Of a stretch of 64,000 bases of DNA, positions 62,176-64,000 are shown in pieces. The position numbers and the translations under genes were made by a program. The notes under the pieces were generated by a model, which ran no database searches, was not told where the DNA came from, and was given only the letters and a program-made list of their open reading frames with translations. The number at the start of each line of letters is the position of its first letter. Position 1 is the stretch's first letter. Source of the stretch: Arctopsyche grandis (lineage: Eukaryota > Arthropoda > Insecta > Trichoptera > Hydropsychidae); the NCBI RefSeq assembly GCF_051622035.1, contig NC_135367.1:27048001-27112000 (forward strand), written 5' to 3'.

Positions 62176-63881
62176 TAGATATGATATTAATGAATAATAA
62201 AGTTAAATGATAAAGGTGAATAGGTATTTGGAAGTAGGGTATAGCCATTTAATGGTTGATGTAAAACTTGGTAAGTTAACTATGTACCAGTGTCGTGACG
62301 TGAAAATCTCTGTTTATAATCGCACAGCCTTGCTTACGTGTGCGCAAGCAGGATACAAGGGGACTCGGTATGAGGTCATAGCATGTAATATTATATATCA
62401 CCAGTGACATTTAAGACTTTTTAAATGTCACTGGTGATGCTATTGACCAGAAACTGAACTTGAACAATAAATCGTTATCAATTAAACCTTTTGCAAATTA
62501 CTGCACTTCACATATGTACATATAATATACTGGAAGTAATATATTTATCGTTCTTAGCAACCATCATAATTATGTTAAGTTACGTTTTCACGGCCAGTAT
62601 TATCTGGCGGTTTTATAACTGATAATAATGGTGATCTATGTATGTTTGTATTTACACATGTACGCAATAAATTAACCGCATTGAGCTAATGAAAAATATT
62701 GCTATTAATGCTTCTGCGTAGAGTATTCGTATTCAAAATCTTTGGAATTGGCCTGTTTATATTATATATGTAAATATCTTTTTTTTTTTTTGTTCATAAA
62801 TGTGCATCTATGATTTTGTGACAACCCCGAGGTACTGGCCGTGAAACCATCGGTTGGCCAGCGCGAGAAGCAAGCACTTCCTTCCCGGCCGTCGAAATAA
62901 ATAGTTAGGCATTACTAACACGGTCGTTTCACTCGCCCTACCCCTATAATTTCCTAAAGTTAATCAACGTTTTTAATAACTCAAGTATTTAAAAACGTTC
63001 TTCTGGCAAAAATGTCCTGGTTTGGTCCTACGTTTGTCACACCTAAAAAACGGGTCTACCTCACGGCACCGAAAGTAAAAAGGTCAAAAAAGCAAATATC
63101 GGAAGGCAAAGATCGAAAATCGAAAGATCAAAAAAAAAAATGGTGCATGGTAAACGGTACTATGTATATATAAGTATCAGTGATATGCGGTGAAATTATC
63201 TCTCTTTTTGTCATACGGCCTTGTTTAATGTGCGCGCGCAGAATACGGGAGGAAAAGCCTGTTCTTCTTGTATCGTGCTCGCGCAAATTAAGTGAGGATG
63301 TACGACGGGGGGAGAGAGAGATTCCCCGCACGCCACTGATATAAATATATACTAACCGTTTTTCATATGTATGCATAATAAACGAATATTTTCGACTTTT
63401 TCACGGTCACCCCTAAAAAAATGGTCATCTTTTTATAGTAAAGTTTCGGTCACCATCTTGCGAGTTGGGACCGATTTGGCCATGTTATGTAGTTTGTCGC
63501 TGTTTCACTTCCTTCTCGCCCGTCATATTAAACAGTCATGTATACAAACATACATAATATGCATAACCGTAATTTCACTCCTTTGCACCCCCATAAGATA
63601 ATTGAGAAATTCTCACGGTGTCAGAAAGCCCCACTTGAATTTCAAATAACAACGCTTACAGCCGATAATATACCAATACACTACAGCAGCCAGTATATGT
63701 ACATTTGAATCGATTGCTTATATCGTGTTCCCTTTTCTGTTGGCAAACAAGTTGTTGGTCGTTGAGAAACAGCAGCGACAAACAAATCGCTAGAGACATG
63801 TCTGCCGATCTGCCTGCTGACCGATCTCTCTCAAACACAAGTCAGAAAGACAAATCTCTGGGTCTATGACCACCTCAGCCC
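62176..63881. repeat. Repeat-rich intergenic tail
   Basis: Holds a short hairpin (ATCACCAGTGACATTTAA and its complement, 62396-62440), a single-arm relative of the 30.5-kb palindrome (63085-63330), and a 'GAGTTGGGACCGATTTGGCC' block shared with about 40410. No gene is recognised. Confidence 0.5.
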
Positions 63882-64000
63882 TTTGAGTGCTGACGTATTT
63901 TCTGTTGAAAGCCCGCCACGCTGAAAATTTCGCCAACATTTCCAACTACAATTATTTAGAAATCCAATAGGAAGCAGGTATAAAAATTGTAGCCAATCCA
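63882..64000. mobile_element. Start of a piggyBac-like MITE, cut by the window end
   Basis: CCCTTTGAGTGCTGACG followed by GTTGAAAGCCCGCCACGCTG matches the left part of the 28227 element. The right end lies outside the window. Confidence 0.6.

Overview
This window is nuclear DNA from an animal, almost certainly an insect. It is AT-rich, its genes have many small exons and short GT-AG introns, and it carries a takeout/juvenile-hormone-binding (JHBP) family gene. More than half of the non-coding DNA is transposon debris: hAT, Harbinger-like, piggyBac-like, Tc1/mariner-like and Helitron-like elements, tRNA-headed SINEs, non-LTR fragments and a solo LTR. Lepidoptera or a close holometabolous relative is my best guess at the order, with low confidence. 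There is no operon, CRISPR array or prokaryotic feature.

Layout. Five protein genes could be built exon by exon, and all five have unbroken reading frames. (1) 4337-17885, minus: ABCC4/MRP4-like ABC transporter A, 23 exons, about 1395 aa. (2) 21843-27405, plus: HPS1, the BLOC-3 subunit, 10 exons, about 606-611 aa. One of its introns looks like a minor-spliceosome (U12) AT-AC or AT-AG intron. (3) 31540-45902, plus: ABCC4-like transporter B, 23 exons, about 1366 aa. (4) 46093-47409, minus: a secreted takeout/JHBP-like protein, 6 exons, 252 aa. (5) 48332-60775, minus: ABCC4-like transporter C, 25 exons, about 1416 aa. The flanks and most large introns hold only repeats.

The three transporters are duplicates. 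A and B share 23 exons, 14 of them identical in length. C keeps part of that pattern, but several introns sit at shifted positions. All three have the short-MRP layout (TMD1-NBD1-TMD2-NBD2, no TMD0) and intact ATP-binding motifs, so each should encode a working exporter of organic anions or conjugates. HPS1 and the JHBP-like gene are unrelated neighbours caught between the copies. No shared pathway can be claimed from position alone.

The repeats give unusually clear insertion histories. A hAT element in intron 11 of gene A carries a solo LTR and a second element with an 8-bp target duplication. That second element carries a Harbinger-like MITE, and its empty site is preserved in another copy near 61.7 kb. 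A roughly 590-bp palindrome of palindromes lies at 30.5-31.1 kb, and a foldback-type element with short tandem motifs fills much of an intron of gene C.
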